Assembly: GCA_950022655.1 (NCBI GenBank)
Contig: OX465580.1
Location: 95,684,797-95,748,796, forward strand
Reading direction: 5' to 3'
From: Alentia gelatinosa
Lineage: Eukaryota > Annelida > Polychaeta > Phyllodocida > Polynoidae
DNA: 64,000 nucleotides
The notes under the pieces are model-generated. The model saw nothing but the letters and a program-made list of their open reading frames with translations, ran no database searches and was not told the origin of the DNA. Shown one piece after another: positions 32,565-45,406 of the stretch (its first letter is position 1; every line of letters begins with the position of its first letter). Both the position numbers and the translations under genes were made by a program.

Positions 32565-32757
32565 GATCTGATGAGTCTAATCATAATGGGGACCAATTAA
32601 CCCTACCCGCCCACTCCATTATTGAGTTCGAAGCGCATCTGTGAAATTGGGTCAATGGGGCCCTCTAGCAAAATTCCAGGGAATTATCGAGAGGTTGAAA
32701 GCACGACTTTTGTTAAAGTGGATAATAAGCTCTACATGCAAACAAAAGGAGCCCCAC

Positions 32758-32965
32758 CTGAACTTTGATGGTGTCCCGTGCTCGCCTTGTAAACAGGTAA
32801 CCTCGGGCTGGGCGACCTTCTCTTGGGCATTGAGTACGGGGAGGCCGCCCGGCTGTCCCCCTCAGTACTGGCAGAGGTGAAGCTGGAGCCGCCGTCAGAG
32901 TAGACTGTGCCCTCCCGGTCCAAGGGCGCCTCAGGGTCGGCGAGGTTCGCACGCTGAAGGGACAT
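32758..32965 (-). CDS. Putative first coding exon of an unidentified gene
   Basis: The ATG at 32965 has a favourable context (GCACCATGT). The frame reads MSLQRANLADPEAPLDREGT, a serine-rich part (SDGGSSFTSASTEGDSRAAS), and a basic proline-rich part (PKRRSPSPRLPVYKASTGHH). It then reaches a strong splice donor, CAG|GTGGGG, leaving phase 1. An alternative donor (GAG|GTTACC) lies upstream. GC content and codon use stand out from the surroundings, as expected for an exon in a CpG-richer start region. The sequence looks disordered and regulatory, and no family is recognised. Later exons should lie at lower coordinates but were not identified. Confidence 0.45.
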
Positions 32966-35256
32966 GGTGCTCTGACTACCCGATGGGCACAGATAAACCT
33001 GTTAGCGCAAGATCGGGTGCTCCAGAGGCCCGTGTGACAGCATTAATTATCCGTGACAAATGTACACGATATACAGTTATTTATAATAGTAGACCATGTG
33101 CCTCTCCTCGCAGCAGGGTGGTTGTGTATACAGGAAGTCTTAATTCCCTTTTATCCAAAGCGGTGTATATAACTGATCTATTTTCACAGGCTTTCCCAAT
33201 TGGTTGTGCGTTCACATCTATTTCGTCAGATGGTGACTCAAGTTGCAGAAGCCTCTGTTTTTTCTGTCACCAAGAAGTATTAATGTTTTCGTCGCGTTAA
33301 ATATTTTTTTCTGACAACAATACAAAGAAAATAACACCCAGAGCTCGATAAAAGGTATTTGTTTGCGAATATCACAGCTATACGTAACAATACGTGCAGG
33401 TCCTCAGTACACAATGCATACCCGTGGCGATCCAAAAGGGGACATACGGGTGAGTGTGTGTTGGACACCCCTGAGTGAATCCGATGTATGTCACAGGGGG
33501 TACTGTACTCAGTGGAGACGTGAGTGTGACTTGACCACGAACGTGTTCGCAATGCAGCCCAGGGATATCCCACTGCCCTGTTGATGTATGTCCTGAGAGT
33601 CTACACGCGTCAGTGGAGAGTCAGTGTATGATATACGTCGTGGTTTGTACAATAGGTAACACACTGGGAAGCTTACATCCACACGATTGGTGTATGTATG
33701 TATCCGGTATGAGGTTATACGTACAACTATACTGGTATATCCTAAAACAGACATAAGATACAATATCTTCTTTTCCGTAAGAGAAACCTGTATGAATTTC
33801 TGCAACTCACCGAGAAAAACCTGATCCAAGTGTTTATCAGGGCGTGTCGACGCGATGTATTTCTTATGTGATACAGGCTATCACACACGTTAAGCGAAGC
33901 ACGGGGCTTGGCAAATGTTCTATCCACTCCAACTGTGTACGCTCAGAGAGGGGTAGAAGAAAATGTCGTCTGCCCGTCACCCAGGTGGGCTCTTCAACCT
34001 GTGGTAGCGTGACTCTACGCTTCTGTCTCACCTGACACACATTGGGGTAATTTCACTGTGAAATCATGACCTCCCAAGCTCCAGGGAGGGTAAAATGGGG
34101 GTGGGAGGGGAGTACCAAATGCATAAATACAGTACAGATTTCCTTCTCTCACCTATCCCACTGGAAATGTTAACAACGACAGGTGACCTCTTCCCGTTGG
34201 TCAGCGTCACCGTTGAGTCTGGTCATACTCACTGTCGTCCCAGTCCCGACTCGGGTGTCTCAAGAGGGCCGCCTGAACCAGTTCCCCGAGTGGCGCAGAC
34301 CATCCTGGACAAATACGAGGGGTCTAATGTCGTCTGCTTTGTACCCCAGTTCCACACACTGGCTTACCTGTGTGGTTGGTCCTGCCCCGACCCGCTCTCG
34401 GTTCTCCACACCCAGGAAAAGCACAAGGCTGAATCCTGCCCAAGCATGACGCCGCACGTATACATACGTTGTCAGGTCTCGGTCGGCGTCTTTTACCTCT
34501 GGCGTTGTTCACGCTTCAGTGACTACTTCTATTTTTGTGCGCGATCGTGGTTGGGACGCCATCTGCAGGGCCCTGCAGTACTTTTAAGAGGAGAAGGTCA
34601 CTCTCCTCCCAGATCACGATCACAACTAATCTCTGCCCCAACCTAAAGCTGGTTCCCTGAGTATACACTTAACACAGAAGAGACCAGCGAACATTTCAGA
34701 TTCAAAATAAGGCAACTGTCTAAAGTTATACAAGTCAAACAACTCACATATCATAATTATGGAAATATGGGAATTGTTAAAGGAGCTTCACAGACAATCC
34801 AGCTGTTTCTTTTTCAGACTTTTTATAATGTGAATCCACAGTTGATTAGACTGACCCCTCAAGTGAGCACATGTGTTATGTTTACAAACAAGACCCTGCA
34901 ACACATGAGGTGCCTTCCACTGAAGAAAGTAATCCCTAGGACTATGCCTGATTGATATAAGAAATAACAGAAATGAGTGTAGACTCTAGTACAGTCCGTT
35001 GTCGCTAGGGCCAGGGCACACAGGCTCAAACTGAGACTGTTATGCACTGCCATTTTGAGGCAAAAATTCCTGCCTCCGCTGGTACTAGGCTGTCCTGATT
35101 GATTTGCCAGTAACCAGTATGTTACTCTTCAAGCAGAGGTCCTAGAGTAGCTTTTACTGGTCATGTACCAAATAAATCAGCTTGGAGAGTTATAATGATT
35201 CCCAGAATAGTGCCAGAATTGTGGTCTTCTCAGGCTTGGGTTTGCACTAAAATTAG
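32966..35256. other. Moderately GC-rich DNA without a clear gene
   Basis: The left end may be promoter and 5' UTR of the exon at 32758-32965. The block 34095-34650 has long open frames on both strands but none shows a recognisable domain or convincing splice borders. The rest shows nothing. Confidence 0.4.
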
Positions 35257-35465
35257 AACAGCCAACAAAAAAATTCCTTTCTCAAATCAGTGCCTAGGGA
35301 ACTGGCAAATCGGAGCTGTGCTCAGTTAGACCCTTACAGACCAAGCGCCTGTCGGTATTCCCCCTTGTCAAACTGATACTATAAATAAAACAGCCAACCA
35401 CAAAATTCCTCTCACTAAAGGTGGCTGGCCAGTCAGAGCCATGCTCTGTTACACCTTCATGTACC
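35257..35465. repeat. Diverged tandem duplication, 132-bp period
   Basis: AACAGCCAAC, AAAATTCCT, CTCA..AGTG, GGCAAATCGGAGCTGTGCTC at 35257 recurs from 35389 as AACAGCCAACCACAAAATTC, GGCCAGTCAGAGCCATGCTC, with further matches to about 35465. Confidence 0.65.
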
Positions 35466-36224
35466 ATAACCCGAAGGCGGCGCGGTGCGTGAACGGACTA
35501 AAATGAGTGTATAACACTTACCATATAAATATGTACATCTCTATTTACAAGTAAACCACAAAATACTCCCTACAGCTCTAAAAATTTAGGATATTTTAAA
35601 AACACGCTAGATTTGGGCCCAAACAGGCAGGTTGGGGCAGAGATATAAGCGGCCACAGGAGGTAGAGTGCAAGATCTCTGTTGGGAGAGTGGGAGAAGGT
35701 CTCAGTGGTCGAGGTTATCTAGCCTGGAAGCCTGGCCTAGTCACATTATTTCATTTGGGCAGGGAACCAGTCTGGAGGTTATCCAAGGTCAATCAGAGAC
35801 TGTGTAGCATAAGGAGCGATGATAAGCCGAAATTTCGGTAAAGGGCAGTACTTGTGTAGTGGTCAAATATCAGTCTATAATGTAGACTATATTAAAAGCA
35901 ACTGGCTAATAGAAATATTTTAGTATTACGGCTCTGGGGGTCCACGTACATCACTGGGAAAAGTCACAGGTGTACATGGTTATTTTGTGCGGGATTCCAA
36001 TGAAAATAACCCACTCTTGTAGATTCTAGTTCTCTGACTCTGACCAAAGTGAGGAGTACAAAAGGTCTGGCAGGAGAGACATTCCCTGTTCACTGGTTTC
36101 CGGGTATCCGCTGGAAAAGCTCGATGGAAATGTCAGGGGCATTTAAGTTATAAGGTTGCCGAAAGGCGGCGACTTGTGGCCCGCGCTACTTCTCCCTTAC
36201 TCACATATATTTGTTCATAGTATT
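35466..36224. other. Unannotated DNA
   Basis: No gene, RNA gene or repeat was recognised. Confidence 0.4.
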
Positions 36225-36670
36225 CATCATTCCTATATACCTATGGCTGTACACTCTATGCTTACACCACGTTCTGGGGGGTGGAGTAACTTATGTATAC
36301 TACCCAAGGCTGCCGTATACTACCTAAGGTTGCCGTATACTACCCAAGGTTGACATTTAGACCAATCAGATTGTCTCTTACAAAATTCATATGAAAAGCG
36401 CAGTGGGGAGTAAACATAAAGTGTCAAGTTACTCGATAAGGTTGGATCTGGCTTCAGGTTTGATGGTGGATGAGCAAATAATGCTAATTATCGTTATTAA
36501 ACCACATTTGAAGGTATATAGGAATAGGAAACAAAGTACCAGTGAAAGGAAGTCAAAATTACTCGATAAGGCTTGGAAAAATTACTGCCCGCGGCCAAGG
36601 CCTTGGGCAGTAATTTTTCCAAGCCTTACCTCGTAACTTTGACTTCCTTTCACCGGAACATAGTTTCCCT
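36225..36670. repeat. Long palindrome with attached repeat, copy 2
   Basis: This is the inverted counterpart of 5069-5396. In order it has CCTATATACCTATGGCTGTA, the tandem TACTACC(C/T)AAGGYTG units (about 36297-36350), CCAATCAGATTGTCTCTTA, and a terminal palindrome at 36526-36670. It differs from copy 1 by about 110 extra bases at 36385-36495 containing TTACTCGATAAGG, a piece of the palindrome arm. That piece is probably a secondary duplication. Confidence 0.8.
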
Positions 36671-38544
36671 CTATAACTAGGAGCATATGTTAACCATCCG
36701 ATTTATTTCATATCAGTATCGCATTATAAAGCTTCTTCAGAAGCTTAGAATGAGTTTGCTTTTTTATTTACTTTAAAACTTTTAGGTTGAACGGAGTTGA
36801 TATTTTGGCTAGTCTCTTTGATTAGAATGCAAATATCATACAATTAGCTTCTCATCTTCCTACTGACGTACGTCACATTCTAATTTCTGTTTTTGATAGT
36901 TAACTCCCATTTTGCAGCTGAGGGGTAAGAAGATAAAAGTGACGATGAAAACATTGACTTTACGAAGTCAAGACAGGACAGGTTGAATTACAAAGATCCT
37001 TGGCTAGACACATCATCGTTGATTGAAAATCAGATTTTTTTTCTTTCGTGCTCAGAATGGGGTGTACATTCATTTGCTGGCGATAAGACAAAATACCCGA
37101 TCTTCACCTAAAATTCGATTGAACTTGTCCCTCGGCGTTACATAACAGCCAACGTGAGATGCCAATTTATACAATATACATGTACATATTCTCCAATATT
37201 CACCTCTATTTTCATTAAGTTTGTTCCTTAGCGTTTCATAACAGCCTACGAAAGCCACCAGGTTTTACAATGAACATGGACACACCTACTCGTCTCCCTC
37301 CCATCTATTAACTAACTAGCTAGCTATAGGGTGAGATGTCCTCTATCCGTTGAATATTAATTTTTGTACCTCCTACCTCCGTCTTTGTGTAATATCTCCT
37401 GAAGGTCCCAAATTATGTCATTTGAAATTTGTCAGTCTACTTAAAATCCCACCTTATGTTGGTAGTTTTGATTATAAAGTCTTTAAAAAGTCCGCTTATT
37501 GTTTGATTAATTACAAAATGATAGAAGCCATCATTCTGTCGAGCCAGTCAGCTGATAATGCAACACGTATAGGTGGGACTGTGGGGGAAACGTATAAATT
37601 ATATTGGTGCAATGTATACACAAAGCGTGAAATACGAGCATTCTGAGTTTGTAAACTAAAGAGGAAACCTATGACACATTTGTGACATAATCCCCCATTA
37701 AGTATTTTTTACTATATATCCATGTTCATTGAGTACGAGTCGCCAATATTAAGTCTACGGGGGAAAAAGACAGGGGTGAGATAAATCACATAACCTGCTG
37801 TATACGCCATATACATGGGCGTCCAATACTGGCGTATCTATAAGAAAACACTCGAAAACTCAGCCTTAAGTGGTAATTTACACTGGTGTAAACATAAACT
37901 CGTCATGTGGAATAGATTGAAGTGAGACCAGTTCTCTAAGTTGTTTGGTGGACTCAAACTTACACACAGACCTAGGGACACATCCTTGAACATAGCAGGC
38001 ATCGACTAGCAAGTGAACCATATTTATTTTATAATTTCATATTTGAGGTGTTTACAAGAATAAAGCACCTCCATTATATTCTACAGTCTCAGCTTCAATT
38101 TGGTGGTTCTAACAGTCAGCTCGATATGTGGTTGTTCAGATTCCAAATCCAATATCAAGGCGGTAGTTTCTTTTGCAAGGAAGAACTCAACATTAAATGC
38201 CCAATTTGGACAAATTTAGGGATTCAACCTGCAATGGTATTCTCTTTCGAATCATGCTAATGATCGTGCGCATTGAACGACACCTGGTACATTTCCCCTT
38301 TGCATAAATCAATATTTCCGGTCACTTTTATCGATCCCAGAACAAATACTTGCTAATGGAAAGTTTGCATTTATGACGAATAACCATGATGTCATAGGCA
38401 GCGTGATAAAAAAAAAACCCTCTTTGAGTGACCTAATATATTTTGTCAATTTTGTTAACAAAGATATAACAAATGATTTCAAAGAGTGTGGTATGAATTC
38501 TGGCTACCCCTAACAACTGAGGCTGACAATCAATAGGCCTTTTT
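36671..38544. other. Unannotated DNA with a diverged duplication
   Basis: Segments at about 37097-37160 and 37200-37262 are diverged tandem copies (TTCACCT, TTGTCCCTCGGCGTTACATA versus TTGTTCCTTAGCGTTTCATA, then ACAGCC). No gene was recognised. Confidence 0.55.
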
Positions 38545-39010
38545 CCATAGGCCGGTGTCGCACCTTATCTGCCTAGTTACGCCAAGGCTGAAGCCAAACA
38601 TTCACCTGGCAACGTATCCTTTAGCACTGGAACACTGAGTGTATGAGCATTATTCGTTCATAATACCCGTCTACATTATATTCAGAGAAATAATAACGAT
38701 TGCATCGTACTCTATGGTATTCCAGCTCAAATCTGGTATGTCATACATGCTTATTGCCTCAATAACACTTTAGATATAGCGTAGATAACATAGGATCACC
38801 GAAATTGAATACACATTAATACATTGGCAGGCCTAGCTATCATGTACTTATCCTTTTCCAAGTTAAAACCAAGATAATTAACAACTTTGAAGTTTAGATA
38901 GCCCAGGCTTGTAAATACAATCCTTTAGTTTGTTCCAGCAATTTAATCTGTCAAAAAACAACACTCCTGCAATCACACCCACTGTTCACACTCTAGATGT
39001 GATTGCTATG
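38545..39010 (+). repeat. About 470-bp dispersed repeat S, copy 1
   Basis: It matches 43475-43935 in the same orientation. Matching landmarks in order are GGTGTCGCACCTTA, AGCCAAACA, CACCTGG, CATAATACCCGT, TGCATCGTA, CTATGGTATTCCAGC, AGTTTGT and CCACACTCTAGGTGT-like. The copies are diverged and non-coding. It could be an old element or a local segmental duplication. Confidence 0.65.
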
Positions 39011-42000
39011 TATCTCTATATATACATGCTGCTGGACTCGTGGTGTTTGTCCGTGCTGATCCGTCGCGTACATATATATATGTGTGTGTGTGTGTGCGCG
39101 TGTGTGTACTTACACTAAATTATAGTATGTACATCACTCTAAAGTTTTTTGTTTAAATCATTTATTGATTTCAAACATATATACTGCATTCTTATTAAAC
39201 GTGATATAAATACGATGGATTGTATCGTCTAGGCCTTCCTTACAAATGTAGGTTGTGGTACAGCCCGACGCAAACAAAAAGGCAAATGTCTGTACCCTGA
39301 GACATTCACATTTGCTATGAATGGGCAATATTTAAGAGAATTCAGTGTAACGTCATATAAAGTTGCCTCAAAAACCTACCCGAACGTGTTAATTGCTATC
39401 TATGTTCACTTACCCATGTGCAATCATGGTGGCGATATAGACAATCAAAATGCGGTTATAGTACCGGCAATTATCATGTGACTGATGCCAGCCAATCAAG
39501 AGAGAGGACGTTCCCTAAAAGTTTACAAGAACTGAACCTATTAAAATCAGCAACAATCATTATAGGTTCTAATCCTTTAGATTTAGGTTAACACCTTGGT
39601 GTAACCATACTTTTTCATCCTCTATTAAGAAAGATAAGCCCCAAAAAGGTGTCCTATCGGTCCTAAGGAACGGCTTCGCGACGATTTCTGATCAGGCATA
39701 CTTAGCAACGTCTTGACGCTCTATTTTCGCGGTATTTTTACCGACGAATAAACTGCACTAGGTCCATATAATCCAATCTCTGCACCTATAGGTAGCACTT
39801 TTATTTTTATTTCATTTGATATTAATCAATCAATATGTGCCATATATAAAATATCCAATCTTATATTACCAATGTTTATGATAAAACTTTTCTAAAGCCC
39901 GATTAGTTAAATTATTTGATTTATTACAAATGATAAATTATAATTCTTTTGATTTTCAACCGGGTTTTAAAAAAGTAGTTTTTAATTTAAAACCACGATT
40001 GTTCTGTGTGTATCAGAATAGCCTTGTTTATACAGCAGAAGGGGTCTTTGAATTGTAGAGGGAGACTGATAGGCAGGGTTTTCAGGTTGTGTAAGTGTGG
40101 GGGTGATGAGCGGTGGCGGCGGCTGACTTGGTGTAAGGAGTGATATCCGATAATATGTGTACATAGAGGACTGTGGGTAAAGCTTTTTTTTTAATTTCTT
40201 AGTTTTCGTAATGAACATACATGTACGCGATATGTACATGCCCGCTACACATATATCGCACCCTTATGTGTTTATATTTTATCATGGATAAAAACCCGAA
40301 AAAACCCGATAGGAAACCCGGGCTATCCCTGTGTTTTGTTCTATGATTTGTACGCCTCGGCTACGCGTGACCAATTTCACGGGTACAACGCTGGTTTCCC
40401 AAATATCCACTAGGGGACTTAGCAGTAGATTGTAATGCAAGTTCTGGCCACATGAAGCACTACTTATCGGTGATAGACGATGATGATATCTATATATTCG
40501 ATATCTCAACATTCACTTAGAGTAGAAACATGATCTGAAATTCATATTAATCAGATTGATGATACCTATGTAATATTTTTATTATTCTGATCTTGACTTG
40601 AAGTGGGACTTTGGTATCAATAAAATCACATTCAGCACATCTATTAAGATTAAGAAAAAAAATAGTACACCTAGCACACAAAATTAAACTGTTCCATGCA
40701 GGTATATATACTTGTGGCCAACATCGGAATAGTTTAATACGGCCTAGGTAATAATGTCTGTATATTGCCTGTATTTACAAAGCTGAATGTTTGTTTACTG
40801 TGTTGCAGTCGCCCAACGCGAAAGGGTTTACATGAAAATTAGTGTAAATACATATGATATGATAGTTTACAATCAGTAAATAATCTCTGATAATTATGTT
40901 GATCAATCACACGCCTTAACCTTTTCTTCAAATAATCGATTGGACTAACTTGTTTCTGAATAATGTCCCTTTGGTTATCTGTTTTACCACTTGACAATCA
41001 CAGACAGGATTTTGAAACGATGAGCTAAGCTCCGAGACGGAGCGAGCAGCATAAGGCACATCATCTGTTGGAAGATGTTTCAGTTTTAACTTTGGTACAA
41101 CATTTCGTCCGTTTCCTCCTACAATACATCTCTCGTGTATACATCTCATTATCACTCTTTGAGTGTCGCTGGAGAAATGGATTTTCAGTTAGGTTATCGC
41201 ACATATAATGATCGATAACCTATCAGTTTATAACTAACGCTATTATTCTAATTCATTTGCAAATTCATTTGACTTAATTAATACATGCACTCATCTGGGT
41301 CCCTTTAAAGGCCTTAACATGTATTAACGTGTCTCGTTCCCATCCCTCCTCTACCACTCACAACCCCTTCCTCGAATACTGCATCCCCTGTACACAAAAA
41401 AGTAAAGGTAGATTAAATTGCTCTGACCTGTCTGAAAGGATCCTTCCTTTTCACATACCTCTCTCATGCTCCGAACCAACTTCCTGCTTGGTGTCATACT
41501 TCACGACACTCGAGCAGCTCATGCCCAAATCATAGGCCGCAGACGTATTCCTGATGACAAGGCTACCTGCCATGCACTACTGATACCATTAGACTCCTGT
41601 CGAAGTCTATGTCAGAACTGTTCGTAGACGCTCACCCCACACCTACACACCTTCTGTTCACTCTCATTGTCCCCGTTCTGCTGGGGTGAGCTGCATGGAT
41701 ATTTACTTGATCAACGAGCAGGGTCAATTCATTGAGCGGATGTTGTGTGCGATCATAGGTATTTGTGATGACGCATGGCAAGGTGGGGATCCAGCAAGAG
41801 CATTTGCCCTCAGACTCACATCAGCGGTGTGGTGACCGCAATCCATTCTGCTCTCGATTCAAGCATTGATCGATCACCTCCTGCCCAGGGAGCTGCTCCA
41901 ATTTACGGCTCTGTGCTTGTCGTTGTATATGTCACACTCCCAGTGATTACCATATGCTTTATATAGGCACACGTGATAGCTGGTTTTTTTTGGTAGTTCA

Positions 42001-43474
42001 ATTAGACTGACTCACCAGCCTAATAGCTAATTGACCATTGTACAGTTTTATGTGAATTCATATATTAGGACTGAAGCAATACTGAATGGTTTAGAACAAA
42101 CATAGTTTAGAACAAGAAGGGGCATTTCCTTAGTTCTTGTCTCTTGAGAATATATCAATCTTTTATATGGTATGGCAGTTATATCCACTTACTGTGATAC
42201 AAGTGGTGCAGTTGCAATGAACCTGATTAGATATCGGTCTGAATAAAGTGAGGTGAACCCCAAAAGATACATACATGTGTGTCATGCCCCTGTTACACTG
42301 GTGTGGTGCGAATGTTGTATAGTAATACTCGGAGCAAGTGCGATGGTGAGACTATTGAGTTGCCTGTGTAGGGAACCACCCGAATATGCTAAACCTTGAA
42401 CTCTATCATTGAGTGGAGACATTGGCAGTGACACTGGTGCCCTGCATCACCCCTCAAGTAGCATTGTAAAGTTGAACACAGGGTTACCTCATGGAACCAA
42501 AACTATGCACCGCATATGATGTGCAGGAGCACGCTTTCAAAATCCGGACAGCGGCAATAAAAACGGGGGCGGCCATCATATTACTCTCAGAAATTGGCAG
42601 TTTCGTGACATTCGATAAGCATTCTAAACTTAGATAAGGGGCAACAAGTGGGCGATAATAGGTGGATCATACGATCAAATGGGTAAAAAAAACAAGGCAG
42701 CTACCTTATTTTCGTTGGCGAAAGCACTTTCCCTAAGTTTGGGACACTAAAGGCTATGTCACCACAATATTATATTTCCCCTTTGCTGTGCGTCGGATAA
42801 TTGCAAAGCAACAGGACATCGCGGGGAGTATACCATTGCAGGCACACAGGAAGGGCGACAGTATTTCGCAGCACACCTGGGGCCCATTTAATAATCTAGG
42901 CTCGTATATGAAAACCCTTTTCTGTACGTCGTACAAGGGTTTCTGTTAAATAATAATTAAATGTCTTCGCTAAGACAGTATCAACCGTCCATAAAGTTAT
43001 ATTTAAGTGTTGAATAAAATTGACCCACATCGTCCCTGGGTCTCTATGGCGTACAGAAGGGGGTCAACAAGTATATGCCCCTGGCTATACTTGTGTAGGA
43101 CAATCCTTGCCTCTACTATACCATATTGACTCGTGTGAAAGTAATCTAGTAGATACTCCAAAAATAAACAAGTTAACTGTACCTGGTATATATGTCTAAT
43201 AGACTACACTACAGTCAATAACTTGTTAACCATGATGGCATACACTTAGGCGCTAGGTCTCATCTAATAAAAATCGTTTCCTGGGTTTCATCTTTGAGTC
43301 ATCCTACTTTGGGATAGGTCGAGAGAGACAAGGGACCATGGTAAAACAATATCTTGTGACATGAAGAACAAAACTAAATTTCATTTCAACATTACTACGG
43401 ACAGAGCCATATTCCCATTGCATGTAAATGTTCTCCCTACATGCAGGAACTGGCAAACCACCAGCAGCTGATGG
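39011..43474. other. Unannotated DNA, about 4.5 kb
   Basis: A (TG)n tract lies at about 39079-39110. The block 41320-41970 is C-richer, with longer open frames in several registers, none with a recognised domain. It could be a decayed coding sequence. The rest shows nothing. Confidence 0.4.
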
Positions 43475-43935
43475 GCAGGTGTCGCACCTTAACTACTTGG
43501 TTACATAATGCCTGCAGCCAAACAAGCACCTGGATACGTATTGTTTAGCATTGGATGGCTGGTCGTATGAGCGTAATATGCTCATAATACCCGTTTGAAA
43601 TATCTCCAGAGAAGGTACAGTGACTGCATCGTATTCTATGGTATTCCAGCCTCAATTTGGTGTCATATACATACATATCGCCTAAGTTATACTTAAGATA
43701 TGGTTAAGAAAACACAGAAACAATGCACACCAGTAGTAGATATACAATGGCAGAAGCCTAGTAAACACAGGCTTATCTTTATCTATGGAAAAACCGAAAC
43801 AAGTATCAACTGTTAAGTTAAGACAAACCATAATCATTAGCATAAGACTGTAGTTTGTCCAGGCTATCATATCTTGCCCGAAACAACAGTTTTGCGCTCA
43901 CACCTACCGCCCACACTCTAGGTGTAAAAGCTTTG
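43475..43935 (+). repeat. About 470-bp dispersed repeat S, copy 2
   Basis: This is the second copy of the repeat at 38545-39010, with the same landmarks in the same order and a shared right end near ACACTCTAGGTGT. It is directly followed by the tRNA-like sequence. Confidence 0.65.
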
Positions 43936-43998
43936 AATCCCATAGACACAATGTGAGAGTGACCAGTGTTTGACTGAGCGACGCTCTAACTAAGCTAC
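43930..43998 (-). repeat. tRNA-like sequence, possible SINE head
   Basis: On the minus strand it reads GCGTAGCTTAGTTAGAGCGT, an excellent match to a tRNA D-arm/A-box (TRGCNNARNNGG-like), then an anticodon-arm-length spacer and GGGATTCAAAGC, a degraded B-box. Stem pairing is incomplete, so it is not a functional tRNA. A tRNA-derived SINE or a tRNA pseudogene fits best. Confidence 0.4.
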
Positions 43999-44411
43999 GC
44001 ACTGCTAGGCGGCGCTGAATGAAAAAAACTACAATTCACTGCAATTGTAGGTAGTATAGCGCTCTGATGAACACCGTCGCGCCTTACGACACTCTCAATG
44101 ACGCACAACTGCATATCGAATTGATTGGGCGTCGGGTTACAAAGCGAGGTCTGAATTCTACGTCGGCGTTTGGTGGGTTCCATACCTTGCATACAAAAGC
44201 GAATCTGTGAAAACAACAAAGTAGGGCGACAAACACTATATCCACAGCCCTGCATGCGAGCCCACAATACCTAAACGAGGACTGGTACAACATCCACGAA
44301 ACACCATCCTGCAGAAAAAAACAAAACAACATAAAATCTACTAAAATCCAATATAATACCGATGTCAGTGAAACCGGTGACAAGTCATCCCCATCTAACA
44401 GTTCGGACTCT

Positions 44412-44982
44412 AAAGCCTATAACTCAGCGACCCGACCATTTTGCCCGATCACACCTTTGCCCGACGAATCCGTCGGGTCGGGCAGAATTGGGTCGCTGTA
44501 CGCACTTCACAGACCCGATTTTAATCGGGTCTCGCATTACATGCCTTGGGGTAATGACCGACTCTGACCTTAATCGTGTCGCTGTACGCAGTTCACCGAT
44601 TGTTCTCGATTCTGAGCAGGCCGTTTGAATAGCGATGCTACCTATCCCCGAGTCCGATTTACAAGTGCATTATATAGATTTGTAGGGTAGAGAGAGGCAA
44701 AGATAAATCTGAAAACCGTTTCCCGATTTCTTAATTGGATCCGAAGTTATTAAACTTTTAATTATTTTCTATGATTCCACACCAGCGACCCGTGGCTCAC
44801 CCCGGCTCGGCTCCCGGCGGCTCTCTTTGATCTCAATCGGGTCGCTGTACAAGGTCATAAAATGGAAAGGTGTAATCGGGAAGCATTGGAAAAGGTATAA
44901 GACAGCGACATTCATGTTCCTGATCATAATCGGTGATCGGATCGGTGAGAATCTGTGGAAAATGTCGCTATCTTATGGGCTT
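44412..44982. repeat. CCCGA-word TIR element, copy E1
   Basis: The ends are inverted: AAAGCCTATAACTCAGCGAC on the left, GTCGCTATCTTATGGGCTT on the right, with TA just before the left AAG. The interior is filled with CCCGA, CGGGT and TCGCTGTACGCA words, including the palindrome GACCCGATTTTAATCGGGTC. It is non-coding. Sister copies lie at 52391-53556 and a terminal fragment at 48683. Confidence 0.8.
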
Positions 44983-45315
44983 AACACCACCAATCCAACT
45001 AATAGTCCTGAACTGGATATACAGTTGAATGAAATCGACTTCAATGTATCTATAGACAAGGTACTGCATAGACCTGTTGAGTTGAAACGATTACTGATGG
45101 TCTAAGACCTATTTGGAAATAGCTTTGCCATACATGCGCAGCTACGATCATTCAACTGTGAAATGGAAACGGTCACTACCCACGATCATCACTACTGTAA
45201 AATACTTCCCAGGCCTCCTAAAACTAAAACTAAACCAGAATCAGCACCACTTAGGTGAGAATTACACCAACCGCGTCAGCAAATCATCTACATCTTTTTC
45301 TTTTCTTTTTAAATT
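44983..45315. other. Unannotated DNA
   Basis: No gene or repeat was recognised. Confidence 0.4.
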
Positions 45316-45406
45316 CAACTAGGCCTTTAACTGGTGCCCAACTAGGCATTTAACTGGTGCCCAACTAGGCCTTTATCTGGTGCCCAACTAGGCCTTTAAC
45401 TGGTGC
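45316..45406. repeat. Four-copy 23-bp tandem repeat
   Basis: Four adjacent units of CAACTAGGCCTTTAACTGGT followed by GCC have one or two substitutions each. Confidence 0.9.

Noticed and set aside
34095..34646. 183-codon plus-strand open frame
   Set aside because: Cysteine and proline-rich with overlapping frames on both strands, no recognisable domain and no convincing splice sites; kept only as unannotated DNA.
41320..41970. C-richer block with a segment reading MDIYLINEQGQFIERMLC
   Set aside because: The frame changes repeatedly and no family could be named; it may be a decayed coding sequence but the support is too weak to call.
45316..45406. Possible CRISPR-like array
   Set aside because: Four directly adjacent 23-base units without spacers in a eukaryotic context: a simple tandem repeat.
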